From Bradyrhizobium sp. (GTDB lineage Bacteria > Pseudomonadota > Alphaproteobacteria > Rhizobiales > Xanthobacteraceae), in assembly GCF_019242285.1 (NCBI RefSeq), contig NZ_JAFAVV010000854.1:1-34487 (forward strand): a stretch of 34,487 nucleotides of DNA, in the 5' to 3' direction. Below are positions 15,294 through 22,365 of the stretch, piece by piece; the stretch's first letter is position 1; every line of letters begins with the position of its first letter. The notes below the pieces were generated by a model, which did not search any database, was not told the DNA's origin, and saw only the letters and a list, made by a program, of their open reading frames with translations. Position numbers and translations under genes: made by a program.

Positions 15294-16667
15294 ATGTCCG
15301 CGCGCATCCTGGTCGTCGACGACATTCCCGCCAATGTGAAGCTGTTGGAAGCGCGGCTGACGGCTGAATATTTCGACGTCCTGACCGCCGCCAGCGGCAT
15401 GCAGGCGCTCCAGATCTGCGAGCGCGCGGAGTGCGACATCATCCTGCTCGACGTGATGATGCCCGACATGGACGGCTTCGAGGTCTGCCGCCGGCTGAAA
15501 TCCAATCCGGCGACGCATTTCATTCCCGTGGTGATGGTGACCGCGCTCGACAGCCCGGCCGATCGGGTGCGGGGGCTCGAGGCGGGCGCCGACGATTTCC
15601 TGACCAAGCCGGTGTCCGATGTCGTGCTGATCGCGCGGGTGCGCTCGCTGACGCGGCTGAAGATGATGACCGATGAATTGCGCATGCGCGCCCTGACCTC
15701 GCTCGAGATCGGCGTGCAGGCGCCGGAACGCAGCGCGGTCGCCGACACCGGCAAAAGCGGTCGCATCCTCCTGGTCGACGACCGCCCGTCGTCCTATGAG
15801 CGGCTGGCGCCGCTGCTTGCGATCGAGCATACGGTGGACGTCGAGATCAATCCCGCGGAAGCGCTGTTCCACGCCGCCGAGGGCAATTACGACCTCTTGA
15901 TCGTCTCGCTCGACCTCGACAATTTCGACGGCCTGCGGCTGTGCAGCCAGGCGCGCTCGCTGGAGCGGACGCGGCACGTGCCGATCCTGGCCATCGCCGA
16001 CATCGACAACAACACCCGCCTGCTGCGCGGGCTCGAGATCGGCGTCAACGACTATTTGTTGCGGCCCGTCGACAGGAACGAACTCCTGGCGCGCGCCCGC
16101 ACCCACATCCGCAAGCGCCGCTATACCGATGATCTGCGCGACAACGTGCAGCACTCGATCGAGATGGCGATCACGGACGCGCTCACCGGGCTGCACAATC
16201 GCCGCTACATGGAGAGCCATCTGGCGACGCTGGCCGAGCAGGCGTCCAGCCGCGGCAAGCCGCTCGCGCTGATGATGCTGGACATCGACTATTTCAAGTC
16301 GATCAACGACAATTACGGTCACGACGCCGGCGACGACGTGCTGCGCGAATTCGCGGTGCGCATCCGCAAATCGATCCGCGGCATCGATCTCGCCTGCCGC
16401 TACGGCGGCGAGGAATTCGTGATCGTGATGCCGGAGACCGACCTGCACGTCGCCGGCATGGTGGCGGAGAGGCTGCGGCGTTCGATCGCGGGCGAGCCGT
16501 TCTCGATCCACAAGGGCGCCAGGCAGATCGAGGTCACGATCTCGATCGGATTGTCGACGCTGGACCGCAAGGGCGAGGCGGTCGGCGACGTCCTCAAGCG
16601 CGCCGACACCGCTCTCTACCGCGCCAAGCACGACGGTCGCAACCGCGTGGTGGCCGAGGCGGCGTAG
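15294..16667 (+). CDS. pleD: PleD diguanylate cyclase response regulator (REC-REC-GGDEF)
   Basis: A 457-aa three-domain protein that makes cyclic di-GMP when phosphorylated. REC1 (1-120) has D9/D10 and phospho-acceptor D53 (LLDVMMPDMDGFE). REC2 (about 150-270) has Ser where the acceptor Asp should be (IVSLDLDNFDG), so it serves as a dimerisation adaptor, as in Caulobacter PleD. The GGDEF domain (about 290-457) has LTGLHNRRYM, LDIDYFKSINDNYGHDAGDD and the active-site GGEEF. An RGID motif five residues before GGEEF is the allosteric inhibitory RxxD site. ATG 15294 has GGGAGAG 6 bases upstream. A REP unit begins 18 bases after the stop. Confidence 0.95.
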   Translation: MSARILVVDDIPANVKLLEARLTAEYFDVLTAASGMQALQICERAECDIILLDVMMPDMDGFEVCRRLKSNPATHFIPVVMVTALDSPADRVRGLEAGADDFLTKPVSDVVLIARVRSLTRLKMMTDELRMRALTSLEIGVQAPERSAVADTGKSGRILLVDDRPSSYERLAPLLAIEHTVDVEINPAEALFHAAEGNYDLLIVSLDLDNFDGLRLCSQARSLERTRHVPILAIADIDNNTRLLRGLEIGVNDYLLRPVDRNELLARARTHIRKRRYTDDLRDNVQHSIEMAITDALTGLHNRRYMESHLATLAEQASSRGKPLALMMLDIDYFKSINDNYGHDAGDDVLREFAVRIRKSIRGIDLACRYGGEEFVIVMPETDLHVAGMVAERLRRSIAGEPFSIHKGARQIEVTISIGLSTLDRKGEAVGDVLKRADTALYRAKHDGRNRVVAEAA

Positions 16668-16685
16668 GAGTCGCGAGTCGTGGCC

Positions 16686-16724
16686 GTAGGGTGGGCAAAG
16701 ACGCGAAGCGTCGTGCCCACCATT
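16686..16724 (+). repeat. REP unit B1 (forward)
   Basis: Starts with the GTAG head: GTAGGGTGGGCAAA, an inner perfect hairpin GACGC-GAA-GCGTC, then GTGCCCACCATT. The feet GGTGGGC and GCCCACC pair to close the stem. It lies directly after pleD. Confidence 0.8.
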
Positions 16725-16745
16725 CTCTCCACAGCAACGCTCTGA

Positions 16746-16780
16746 AATGGTGGGCACGCTTCTGCCTTTGCGTGGTAGGC
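16746..16780 (-). repeat. REP unit B2 (reverse, degenerate)
   Basis: The inverted partner of B1. AATGGTGGGCACGC is intact, but the far foot has decayed to GCGTGGTAGGC and the GTAG head is lost. The internal stem is weak. It marks the end of the pleD-side REP pair. Confidence 0.55.
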
Positions 16781-16890
16781 TTTGGTGCATGTGGCCGCTT
16801 TGCCCGCCTGCAGATCCGGACATGCCTTCGCGTTCTCGCGACGGGAATCGCCCGAGTCATCCGAAGCAAACACCCTCGAAACAGAGGAGG

Positions 16891-16994
16891 GCGCAGGGAA
16901 GACCGGGTATCGACCGATACCCATGGCCCCCGTGCATCAAAAAGCACGGGGCAGGAACCACAGGCTCAGCCGGATAGTCCGGCCTTCCCTGCGC
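16891..16994. ncRNA. Candidate structured RNA or fold-back repeat with three internal hairpins
   Basis: An 11-bp perfect closing stem, GCGCAGGGAAG (16891-16901) with CTTCCCTGCGC (16984-16994), encloses three separate perfect hairpins. These are GGGTATC with GATACCC (16905-16922), CCCCGTGC with GCACGGGG around an A-rich 8-base loop (16928-16951), and GCCGGA-TAG-TCCGGC (16969-16983). That is a four-way-junction fold over 104 bases with very little unpaired sequence. A smaller hairpin (CCTC/GAGG, 16874-16887) precedes it. No frame here has coding character. It could be a small RNA or a copy of a dispersed repeat; I recall similar text elsewhere in Bradyrhizobium genomes but cannot confirm it. 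Either strand could be the active one. Confidence 0.45.
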
Positions 16995-17331
16995 GATGGT
17001 TTTAACGCTTATACGTGATCTCCCTGGTGCGCCGGGCTTTTGGCCACCATCGCCTCGCGATCAGTCCCGCGAGACTTGATATCAGCGTCGGGATATCAGG
17101 ACCACACGATTTCACGTCCGCGCCGGTGCCGCTCGTCAGTCAGCCCAGCACGTCCACCACATCCCGCCCCGCGTGTCGTGACGATCGCGATGCGCCCCTC
17201 CTGCCGAGACGGGACGGCGCGCATAATGCCACTGATTTGGGTCGCGGTCAAGTATATTTCTAAAAATCAGAAGTAGCGTGTGCGACGAATTGGCACGACG
17301 GGCAACGCGCATGAGGCAGATGCGCGAAAGG
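16995..17331. other. Gene-free stretch between fold-back element and REP cluster
   Basis: About 340 bases with no credible gene. Several open frames exist but lack coding bias and ribosome sites. Local symmetry includes a repeated GATATCAG (near 17078 and 17092) and a 7-bp inverted repeat CTGATTT/AAATCAG at 17232-17270 that spans an A/T-rich patch unusual for this window. It may be the tail of a decayed repeat element that begins with the fold at 16891. Confidence 0.4.
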
Positions 17332-17390
17332 ATGGTGGGCACACTCACATATTCGCTCTTCGAGCAAATATGTGAGCTTAGCCCCCTACG
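17332..17390 (-). repeat. REP unit C1 (reverse)
   Basis: A long-stem REP unit. ATGGTGGGCAC is followed by an inner stem CTCACATATT paired with AATATGTGAG, which is capped by GCTCTTCGAGC, then CTTAGCCCCCTACG. On the minus strand it begins with the GTAG head. The stem is A/T-rich compared with the other units. Confidence 0.8.
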
Positions 17391-17404
17391 ATCCGCCTCG
17401 ATGC

Positions 17405-17468
17405 TGTAGGGTGGGCTAAGCTCTACGCTGCCGCTCGAAGAGCGGTAGCGTAAAGTGTGCCCACCATT
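17405..17468 (+). repeat. REP unit C2 (forward), abutting RAYT stop
   Basis: GTAGGGTGGGCTAAG, then a near-perfect 13-bp inner stem (TACGCT-CCGCTC against GAGCGG-AGCGTA with one mismatch) capped by GAA, then GTGTGCCCACCATT. The last base is part of the stop codon region of the transposase gene (17468-17470), so this unit touches the 3' end of the RAYT gene. Confidence 0.85.
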
Positions 17469-17995
17469 CACTCGCCGAATGAGCCCTCGATATCGCGCAG
17501 ATCTCCGCCCCAATCACTGGTGAGCAAGCCGAGTTCGACGAAACGATGAAAGCTGCTGTGGGGCCAATCCACGACACGCTTCACATATCCATGTTTCACG
17601 GGATTGAAATGGATGTAGTCGATGTGTCGATCGAGGTCTCGTTCATCTCGGATCGCGTGCTCCCGATAGCGCCGTTGCCAGATGCCTTTTTCGCGCTTTG
17701 AAATTTTGCTTTGCGATCGTGGCCGCGCTTCTATGCCTTTGGAGAAGCCGCCCTTGATCAGATTCCAGCGCATGGCAAAGTCGGGGTCGTTTTCCGGCAT
17801 AGTCCAGATGGCGTGGAGGTGGTCGGGCAGGATGCAGATCGCGATTGTTTCAAAAGGCCGACGCTGTTGAACGGCGCGACAGGCCTCACGCAGACGATCA
17901 ATCTTTTCGAGCAACAGGCTGCTCGAACGATCGGCAAGAGTGATCGTGAAGAAAAAGATTCCGCCGTCAATGTGAGCACGACGATGGTTTGGCAT
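17468..17995 (-). CDS. REP-associated tyrosine transposase (RAYT, TnpA-REP, Y1 family)
   Basis: A 175-aa single-domain HUH/Y1 transposase of the RAYT family, which binds and nicks REP palindromes in single-stranded DNA. Seen: N-terminal MPNHRRAHIDGGIFFFTITL, the HUH motif as H59-L-H61 in ILPDHLHAIWTMP, WNLIKGGFSKGI, WQRRYREHAIRDERDL, and the catalytic Tyr127 in DYIHFNPVKHGYV. ATG 17995 is chosen. The frame also opens at GTG 18028, but that lies inside REP unit D. The gene is bracketed by REP units in inverse orientation (C2 and D), and seven of the nine REP units in this window carry the GTAG head known for RAYT substrates. It appears intact. Confidence 0.92.
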   Translation of the reverse strand: MPNHRRAHIDGGIFFFTITLADRSSSLLLEKIDRLREACRAVQQRRPFETIAICILPDHLHAIWTMPENDPDFAMRWNLIKGGFSKGIEARPRSQSKISKREKGIWQRRYREHAIRDERDLDRHIDYIHFNPVKHGYVKRVVDWPHSSFHRFVELGLLTSDWGGDLRDIEGSFGE

Positions 17996-18017
17996 ACGGG
18001 TTCTTATCGTGCTCAGC

Positions 18018-18082
18018 TTGGTGGGCACGCTTTACGCTGGCGCCCTTCGAGCGTCAGCGTAAAGCTTAGCCCCACCCTACGG
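18018..18082 (-). repeat. REP unit D (reverse), 5' flank of RAYT
   Basis: TTGGTGGGCACG, an inner stem CTTTACGCTG paired perfectly with CAGCGTAAAG around a CGCCCTTCGAGCG cap, then CTTAGCCCCACCCTACG. It lies 22 bases upstream of the RAYT start and 17 bases from the stop of the chemosensor gene. Its inner stem (TACGCTG, CAGCGTA) closely matches that of C2, the unit on the other side of the RAYT gene. Confidence 0.85.
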
Positions 18083-18099
18083 AATTGGAGTAAATCCGT

Positions 18100-19452
18100 T
18101 CACGCTGCGCGCACCGTGCGCAGGAACTTGTCGAGCTCGAGGCGCAGCCGGCTGCTTTCCTTCGACAGCGAGCGCGCGGAGGAAAGCACCTGGGAGGAGG
18201 CGGCGCCGGTCGCGTTGGCGCCCTGGCTGACCTCGCCGATGTTCTGGGCCACTTTCGCCGATCCGCTCGCGACTTCCTGGAAATTGCGCGAGATCGCCTT
18301 GGTGGCAGCGCCCTGCTGCTCGGCCGAAGCGGCGATCCCGGCGGAAATCTCGGAGATCTTCCGGATGGTGGCGCCGATCTCCTTGATCGCGGCCACCGCG
18401 GCCTGGGTCGCGGTCTGGATGCCCACGATCTGCTGGCTGATGTCGTCGGTGGCCTGCGCGGTCTGCGAGGCCAGGGCCTTCACCTCGGAGGCGACCACCG
18501 CGAAGCCGCGCCCGGCATCGCCGGCGCGCGCCGCCTCGATGGTGGCGTTCAGCGCCAGCAGGTTGGTCTGCCCGGCGATCGAGGTGATGAGCTTCAACAC
18601 GTCGCCGATCCGCTCCGCGGTGCGCGACAATTCGCTGATGCCGGCATCGGTCTGCTCGACCTGGCGCACCGCTTCCCCGGCGATGTTGCTGGACTCGGTG
18701 ACCTGGCGGCCGATCTCGTTGACGGCGAGCGACATCTCCTCCGTCGCCGACGCGACCGACTGCACGCTGGTGGAGACCTGGCCGGACGCGGCGGCAACCG
18801 AGGTCGAGAGCAACTGCGTCGCCTCGGCCGTCTTGGTCAACGTGCCGGCGGACGCTTCCAGATCGGTCGAGGCAGACGAGACCGAGCCGACGATCTCGCC
18901 GATCGCCGCCTCGAACGTCGAGGCCATGGACTGCAGCGCGGTGCGCTGCTCGTCCCTGGCGGTATCCAGATAGACCGAGATCGCAAGATCCATGTCGAGC
19001 AGGACCGCGCGGGTGAGGGCTGCCTGCAGTGCCGCCCGCTTCTCGCGCGAAGCCTTCTCCTTGAACCAGCCGTCGGGCATGCCGGTTTCGATGGCGTGCA
19101 GCAAACCGGTCAGGATCCGGGAATGGCCGGCGATGTACCAGTGCTGCTCCAGGCCGAGCCGGTGGTGTGCCTTGGCGATTCCGCTGACGGAGGTGACATA
19201 GGCCTCGTCGAAGGCGCCATTCACCATGGCGCGCCAGTGTTCGATCTGGGCCTCCTTGGCCTGACGAACCGCCACTTCGGTGGGAAACATGGGCGCGAGC
19301 TGCGGCTGCCTGGCGATCCAGGCATAGAGCTGATCGAGGACGTTCGGCAGCGCCGCCGCAATCAATGGCTGCAGCTCCTTTAGAGATTCGCGTGCCTTGC
19401 GGTCCATTCCCATGACGTCCAGCCGGGATCGGATCGATTGCTCTTCCTTCAT
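18100..19452 (-). CDS. Globin-coupled methyl-accepting sensor (soluble HemAT-like)
   Basis: A 450-aa cytoplasmic chemoreceptor-type sensor without membrane segments. Residues about 1-165 form a protoglobin/globin-coupled-sensor domain. [16 protein letters not shown] contains the probable proximal haem ligand, H96, in the HxxxGLxxxWY pattern seen in HemAT. Residues about 200-450 form the coiled-coil signalling domain, with the hairpin tip [20 protein letters not shown] and [15 protein letters not shown]. It likely senses oxygen or another gas and signals to CheA or a related kinase. No che genes are nearby. ATG 19452 follows GGTGGGG; upstream codons to 19566 lack globin homology. REP unit D follows the stop. 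Confidence 0.9.
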   Translation of the reverse strand: MKEEQSIRSRLDVMGMDRKARESLKELQPLIAAALPNVLDQLYAWIARQPQLAPMFPTEVAVRQAKEAQIEHWRAMVNGAFDEAYVTSVSGIAKAHHRLGLEQHWYIAGHSRILTGLLHAIETGMPDGWFKEKASREKRAALQAALTRAVLLDMDLAISVYLDTARDEQRTALQSMASTFEAAIGEIVGSVSSASTDLEASAGTLTKTAEATQLLSTSVAAASGQVSTSVQSVASATEEMSLAVNEIGRQVTESSNIAGEAVRQVEQTDAGISELSRTAERIGDVLKLITSIAGQTNLLALNATIEAARAGDAGRGFAVVASEVKALASQTAQATDDISQQIVGIQTATQAAVAAIKEIGATIRKISEISAGIAASAEQQGAATKAISRNFQEVASGSAKVAQNIGEVSQGANATGAASSQVLSSARSLSKESSRLRLELDKFLRTVRAA

Positions 19453-19558
19453 TGCAGCCCCACCGCGCTTGAGAACCCGTAAAATTACGGGCTTCATAAC
19501 GCCGCAACTGCAAAATTTTGGTTTCCATCGGCTTGTCAAAGCCGAAAAACGCGCCTGA

Positions 19559-19720
19559 TCGGCCAATATCGAGCGCTACGTGACGCTGTCGCAGGCGGCG
19601 GAGGCCAACCTCGCCAGCCTGATCATGAACCGCGTCTTCGAGCGCTCCCGAGCTTGCGCGTGCTGTTCGTCGAATATGGCTTCGTCTGGCTGCTGCCGGC
19701 GCTGTTGCGGATGGATCGAG
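19559..19720 (+). pseudogene. Amidohydrolase-2 C-terminal fragment, frameshifted
   Basis: One frame reads [20 protein letters not shown] then VFER up to 19645. The next frame then continues LRVLFVEYGFVWLLPALLRM followed by DR to about 19720. Together they match the late barrel region of amidohydrolase_2 proteins (compare RFPKLKSVWVESGLAWVP in the gene at the left edge of this window). The switch is explained by loss of one T at about 19646, where TTCCCG would be expected and TCCCG is found. A TGA at 19556 blocks the frame upstream. Only about 55 residues survive, so this is a remnant. Confidence 0.7.
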
Positions 19721-20266
19721 GACCAGACCTTTCCCAAGCGCTGCGGCCATCTCGACAAGGAGGTGATCCCGCTCGACGAGTTCATCCCGAAGATCCGCGC
19801 CGCGGCGTCCGCCAAGATCAATCCGAATTTTACCCTGATCGCGCGCACCGATGCGCGCGCGATGCTCGGCTTCGAGGAGGCGATCAGGCGTGTCAACGCG
19901 GCACTCGAGGCCGGCGCCGATGTCGCCTTCGTCGAGGCGCCGCAGACACTGGACGAGGTCCGCGCGGTGCCGAAGCTCGTGAAGGGGCCGTGCCTGCTCA
20001 ACATGGTCTGGAAGGGCAAGAAGCCGGAGGTGCCGATCGCCGACGCCCATGCCATGGGCTTCAGGATCATGATCTTCCCGGGGCTGCTGTTCAAGGCCGT
20101 GATCGGCGCCTGCGACACCGCGCTGGCCGATCTCGACACGCTCGGCCGGCATCCGGTGCCGCCCGGCGACATGAACATCCGCCAGGGTTTTGCCCGCGTC
20201 GGCGCCAATCAATGGGACCCGCTGCGCGAGGCGTTCCGCGATCCGCCGTTGAAGCGCGCAGGCTGA
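19713..20266 (+). pseudogene. PEP mutase / isocitrate lyase-family fragment (5'-truncated)
   Basis: About 184 codons resembling the C-terminal two thirds of oxaloacetate decarboxylase / 2-methylisocitrate lyase-like enzymes. Seen: WIEDQTFPKRCGHL, FTLIARTDARAMLGFEEAIRRVNA (split here by length limits but continuous), LEAGADVAFVEAPQTLDEV and VKGPCLLNMV. The normal first 80-90 residues, including the substrate loop, are absent. Instead the reading frame runs backward into the amidohydrolase fragment, joined at the shared octamer GGATCGAG (19713-19720). The frame is open from GTG 19580, so a hybrid 228-aa protein could be made, but it would lack the family's N-terminal strands and is unlikely to be active. 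Confidence 0.75.
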
Positions 20267-20388
20267 GAGAGCAGGGCGCGTCAGTCGGCTTTCGCCGGCG
20301 ACCCTGGCCTGCCGGATCGGCGTCGCCATCGGCTTGCTGCCGGGACCATCCGGATTGCCTTCGCGCTGATCCGGCCCACGGCGCCGCC

Positions 20389-20420
20389 GCTGCTAGGGGC
20401 GGCATAGCAGCTCATTTTTT
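20389..20420 (+). terminator. Rho-independent terminator after the chimeric pseudogene
   Basis: A perfect 7-bp stem GCTGCTA (20389-20395) and TAGCAGC (20405-20411), a 9-base loop, then TCATTTTTT. It is correctly oriented for plus-strand transcripts, about 120 bases after the pseudogene stop, and insulates the ammonium transporter region from upstream reading. Confidence 0.55.
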
Positions 20421-20449
20421 AGGCGGGGCCTGCCGAAACAATGAGCGGT

Positions 20450-20574
20450 CCTGAGGCGCTTTGTCTCAGGCAATCTGGGGTTGACGCCGATTCAGGGGCT
20501 TAGCTGAACACCGTCGGTGGCACGATTCTTGATCATTCCTGGTCAAGAATTGGAATCGGAAAGCGTCACCGACG
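20450..20574 (+). promoter_or_regulatory. Dyads and sigma-54-like element upstream of ammonium transporter
   Basis: A hairpin CCTGAG-N9-CTCAGG lies at 20450-20470. A nested dyad follows: outer arms CGTCGGTG (20512-20519) and CACCGACG (20567-20574), with inner arms TTCTTGA (20526-20532) and TCAAGAA (20543-20549). The left arm overlaps TGGCACGATTCTTGAT (20518-20533). This has GG and GA separated by 10 bases, one mismatch from the sigma-54 GG-N10-GC rule. Nitrogen-controlled sigma-54 transcription would suit an ammonium transporter, but the mismatch is at a key base. The outer arms are followed by TTTT, so an attenuator-like role is an alternative. Confidence 0.35.
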
Positions 20575-20606
20575 TTTTCCGCAGCAGGCGACCTAAGGAA
20601 ACGCCG

Positions 20607-20771
20607 ATGGCCACGATGTCATTCGTCGCCAGCGAGATGGCTTCGAAGCGGCGGTGCTTCTGCTGCAACGCCGAAACGCGGCACGCTTGTTTCAACGATC
20701 AGGATCGATGGCGAGGACCGGACGGCGGGCGGCGTCCGGGGTTCTGCTTCGCCCAATCGCGGGGACCATGA
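20607..20771 (+). CDS. Possible 54-aa cysteine-rich small protein
   Basis: ATG 20607 follows AAGGAAA by 5 bases. It opens a 54-residue frame with a CFCC cluster and two further cysteines (ASKRRCFCCNAETRHACFND, then PGFCFAQ). It is basic and Gly/Arg-rich at its C-terminus. It lies in the leader of the ammonium transporter gene and ends 51 bases before it. There is no family match that I recognise and codon bias is unclear. It may be a leader peptide, a small zinc-binding protein, or chance. Confidence 0.22.
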   Translation: MATMSFVASEMASKRRCFCCNAETRHACFNDQDRWRGPDGGRRPGFCFAQSRGP

Positions 20772-20824
20772 CAGCGGCTCCTCAAACCTCGCTCACAACA
20801 TCTTGGAGAACAGGGAGGTCAATG

Positions 20825-22213
20825 ATGGAATTGGGGAAATTCACCGGCCGGCGGCTCGTGACTCTAGGCTTGGCGATGCTGGGCGTCGCGTGGCTCTATC
20901 TCGTCTTCACGGGCGCCGCGTTCGCCGATGACGCGCCGCCGGCCTGCGGCGGCAAGGTCCTGGAGAAGTGCACGCCGAATTCCGGCGACACCGCCTGGAT
21001 GCTGACCTCGGTCGCGCTGGTCCTGATGATGACCATCCCGGGGCTCGGCCTGTTCTATGGCGGCATGGTGCGCAAGAAGAATGTCGGCGACACCGTGATG
21101 ACGAGCTTTGCCGTCACCTGCCTGGTGACGATCCTGTTCGCGGCCCTGACCTACAGCATGGCCTTCCGCGCCGGCTCGCCCTTCATCGGCGGGCTCGACC
21201 GCATGTTCCTGAAGGACATCCTGAGCGACATCGGCAATGGCGGCATCGGCAACCCGAACCCGCTGGCGGCGACGATTCCGGAAGCCGTCTACATCTGCTT
21301 CCAGATGACGTTCGCCATCATCACCCCGGCGCTGATCGCCGGCGCCTTCGCCGAGCGCATGAAGTTCTCGGCGATGCTGTGGTTCATCGGCCTGTGGGCG
21401 ATCTTCGTCTATGCTCCGATCGCGCACTGGGTCTGGGGGCCTGACGGCATCTTCAACTCCGGTAACGACGCCGCCTGGGCCAAGGTGCTCGACTTCGCCG
21501 GCGGCACGGTGGTGCACATCAATGCCGGCGTCGCCGGCCTGATGTGCGCGATCATGCTCGGCAAGCGCACCGACACGGGACCTGCCCACAACATGGTTCT
21601 GACCTTCATCGGCGCCGCGCTGCTGTGGGTCGGCTGGTTCGGCTTCAACGCCGGCTCCGCCGTGACCGCGGGCATGCAGGCCGGCATGGCGATGCTGGTG
21701 ACGCAGATCGCGACCGCGGTCGCTGCCTTCACCTGGATGCTGGTCGAATGGGCGCTGAAGGGCAAGCCGACGGTGGTCGGCATCTGCTCGGGCGCCGTCG
21801 CAGGGCTGGTGGCGATCACGCCGGCCTCGGGCTTCGTCGGCCCGGTCGGTGCGTTCGCGATCGGCGTGGCCGCCGGCGTCGTCTGCTACTGGGGCTGCAC
21901 GGGTCTCAAGCACATGTTCTCCTATGACGACGCGCTCGACTGTTTCGGCGTGCACGCGGTCGGCGGTATCGTCGGCGCGCTTCTGACAGGCGTGTTTGCG
22001 GTCCAGCAGTACGGCGGCACCGCCGGCGTGCTGGAGGGCAACCCGATGCAGTTCGTCAACCAGTGCATCGGGGTCGCGACCGTCTTCATCTACGACGCGG
22101 TGGTCAGCCTGATCATCCTGTTCGTGGTCAAGATGTTCGTCGGCCTGCGCGTGACCGTGGAGACCGAGCGGGAAGGGCTCGACCTCGCGCTGCACGGCGA
22201 GGTGGTGCAGTAG
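20825..22213 (+). CDS. amtB: Ammonium transporter (Amt/MEP/Rh family)
   Basis: A 462-aa membrane channel for ammonium/ammonia. It has an N-terminal signal-like segment (LGLAMLGVAWLYLVFTGAAF then ADD) followed by eleven predicted helices. Seen: PGLGLFYGGMVRKKNVGD, FQMTFAIITPALIAGAFAER, the signature DFAGGTVVHINAGVAGLMCA with the first pore His, and CFGVHAVGGIVGALLTGVFA with the twin pore His. Two adjacent ATGs exist (20822, 20825); the second is better placed, 6 bases after GGGAGG. No glnK-type PII gene is adjacent, which is unusual for amtB in this group. It is therefore perhaps a second, accessory Amt copy. Confidence 0.95.
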   Translation: MELGKFTGRRLVTLGLAMLGVAWLYLVFTGAAFADDAPPACGGKVLEKCTPNSGDTAWMLTSVALVLMMTIPGLGLFYGGMVRKKNVGDTVMTSFAVTCLVTILFAALTYSMAFRAGSPFIGGLDRMFLKDILSDIGNGGIGNPNPLAATIPEAVYICFQMTFAIITPALIAGAFAERMKFSAMLWFIGLWAIFVYAPIAHWVWGPDGIFNSGNDAAWAKVLDFAGGTVVHINAGVAGLMCAIMLGKRTDTGPAHNMVLTFIGAALLWVGWFGFNAGSAVTAGMQAGMAMLVTQIATAVAAFTWMLVEWALKGKPTVVGICSGAVAGLVAITPASGFVGPVGAFAIGVAAGVVCYWGCTGLKHMFSYDDALDCFGVHAVGGIVGALLTGVFAVQQYGGTAGVLEGNPMQFVNQCIGVATVFIYDAVVSLIILFVVKMFVGLRVTVETEREGLDLALHGEVVQ

Positions 22214-22249
22214 TCACAGATTGGTGAAGTACGATCGACGTCAACGATA

Positions 22250-22284
22250 GTCTCCCCGGCGCAGCTTCATGCGTTGGGGGAGAC
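22250..22284 (+). terminator. Hairpin downstream of amtB (weak terminator candidate)
   Basis: Arms GTCTCCCC (22250-22257) and GGGGAGAC (22277-22284), with an inner CGCA/TGCG extension, form a strong stem 36 bases after the amtB stop. No T-run follows (GATCCAAG), so it is not a classical rho-independent terminator. It may protect the 3' end of the mRNA or serve in the leader of the next genes. Confidence 0.4.
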
Positions 22285-22314
22285 GATCCAAGAATTCGGA
22301 TTGGGTGGGATGGA

Positions 22315-22342
22315 GGGCACCCAGCGCATCGGCCGGGTGCCC
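22315..22342 (+). promoter_or_regulatory. Leader hairpin before the DUF6745 module
   Basis: Perfect 8-bp arms GGGCACCC (22315-22322) and GGGTGCCC (22335-22342) with a 12-base loop. It ends 23 bases before ATG 22366 and just before the AGGGAG ribosome site (22354-22359). It may affect translation of the module or, as DNA, act as an operator. Confidence 0.4.
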
Positions 22343-22365
22343 GTCAGCAGCACAGGGAGATGGCG

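Noticed and set aside
14760..16823. Long minus-strand open frame opposite divK-pleD
   Set aside because: It is a shadow of two well-supported genes and crosses their promoter and the REP region.
17996..18028. GTG start at 18028 for the RAYT gene
   Set aside because: It would place the N-terminus inside REP unit D. The family N-terminus (MPNHRR) starts at ATG 17995.
19580..20266. Functional PEP-mutase/isocitrate-lyase-family gene starting at GTG 19580
   Set aside because: The first 45 codons belong to a frame-shifted amidohydrolase remnant, and the essential N-terminal region of the enzyme family is missing.
22250..22284. Classical intrinsic terminator after amtB
   Set aside because: The stem is strong but no T-run follows, so it is only kept as a weak candidate.
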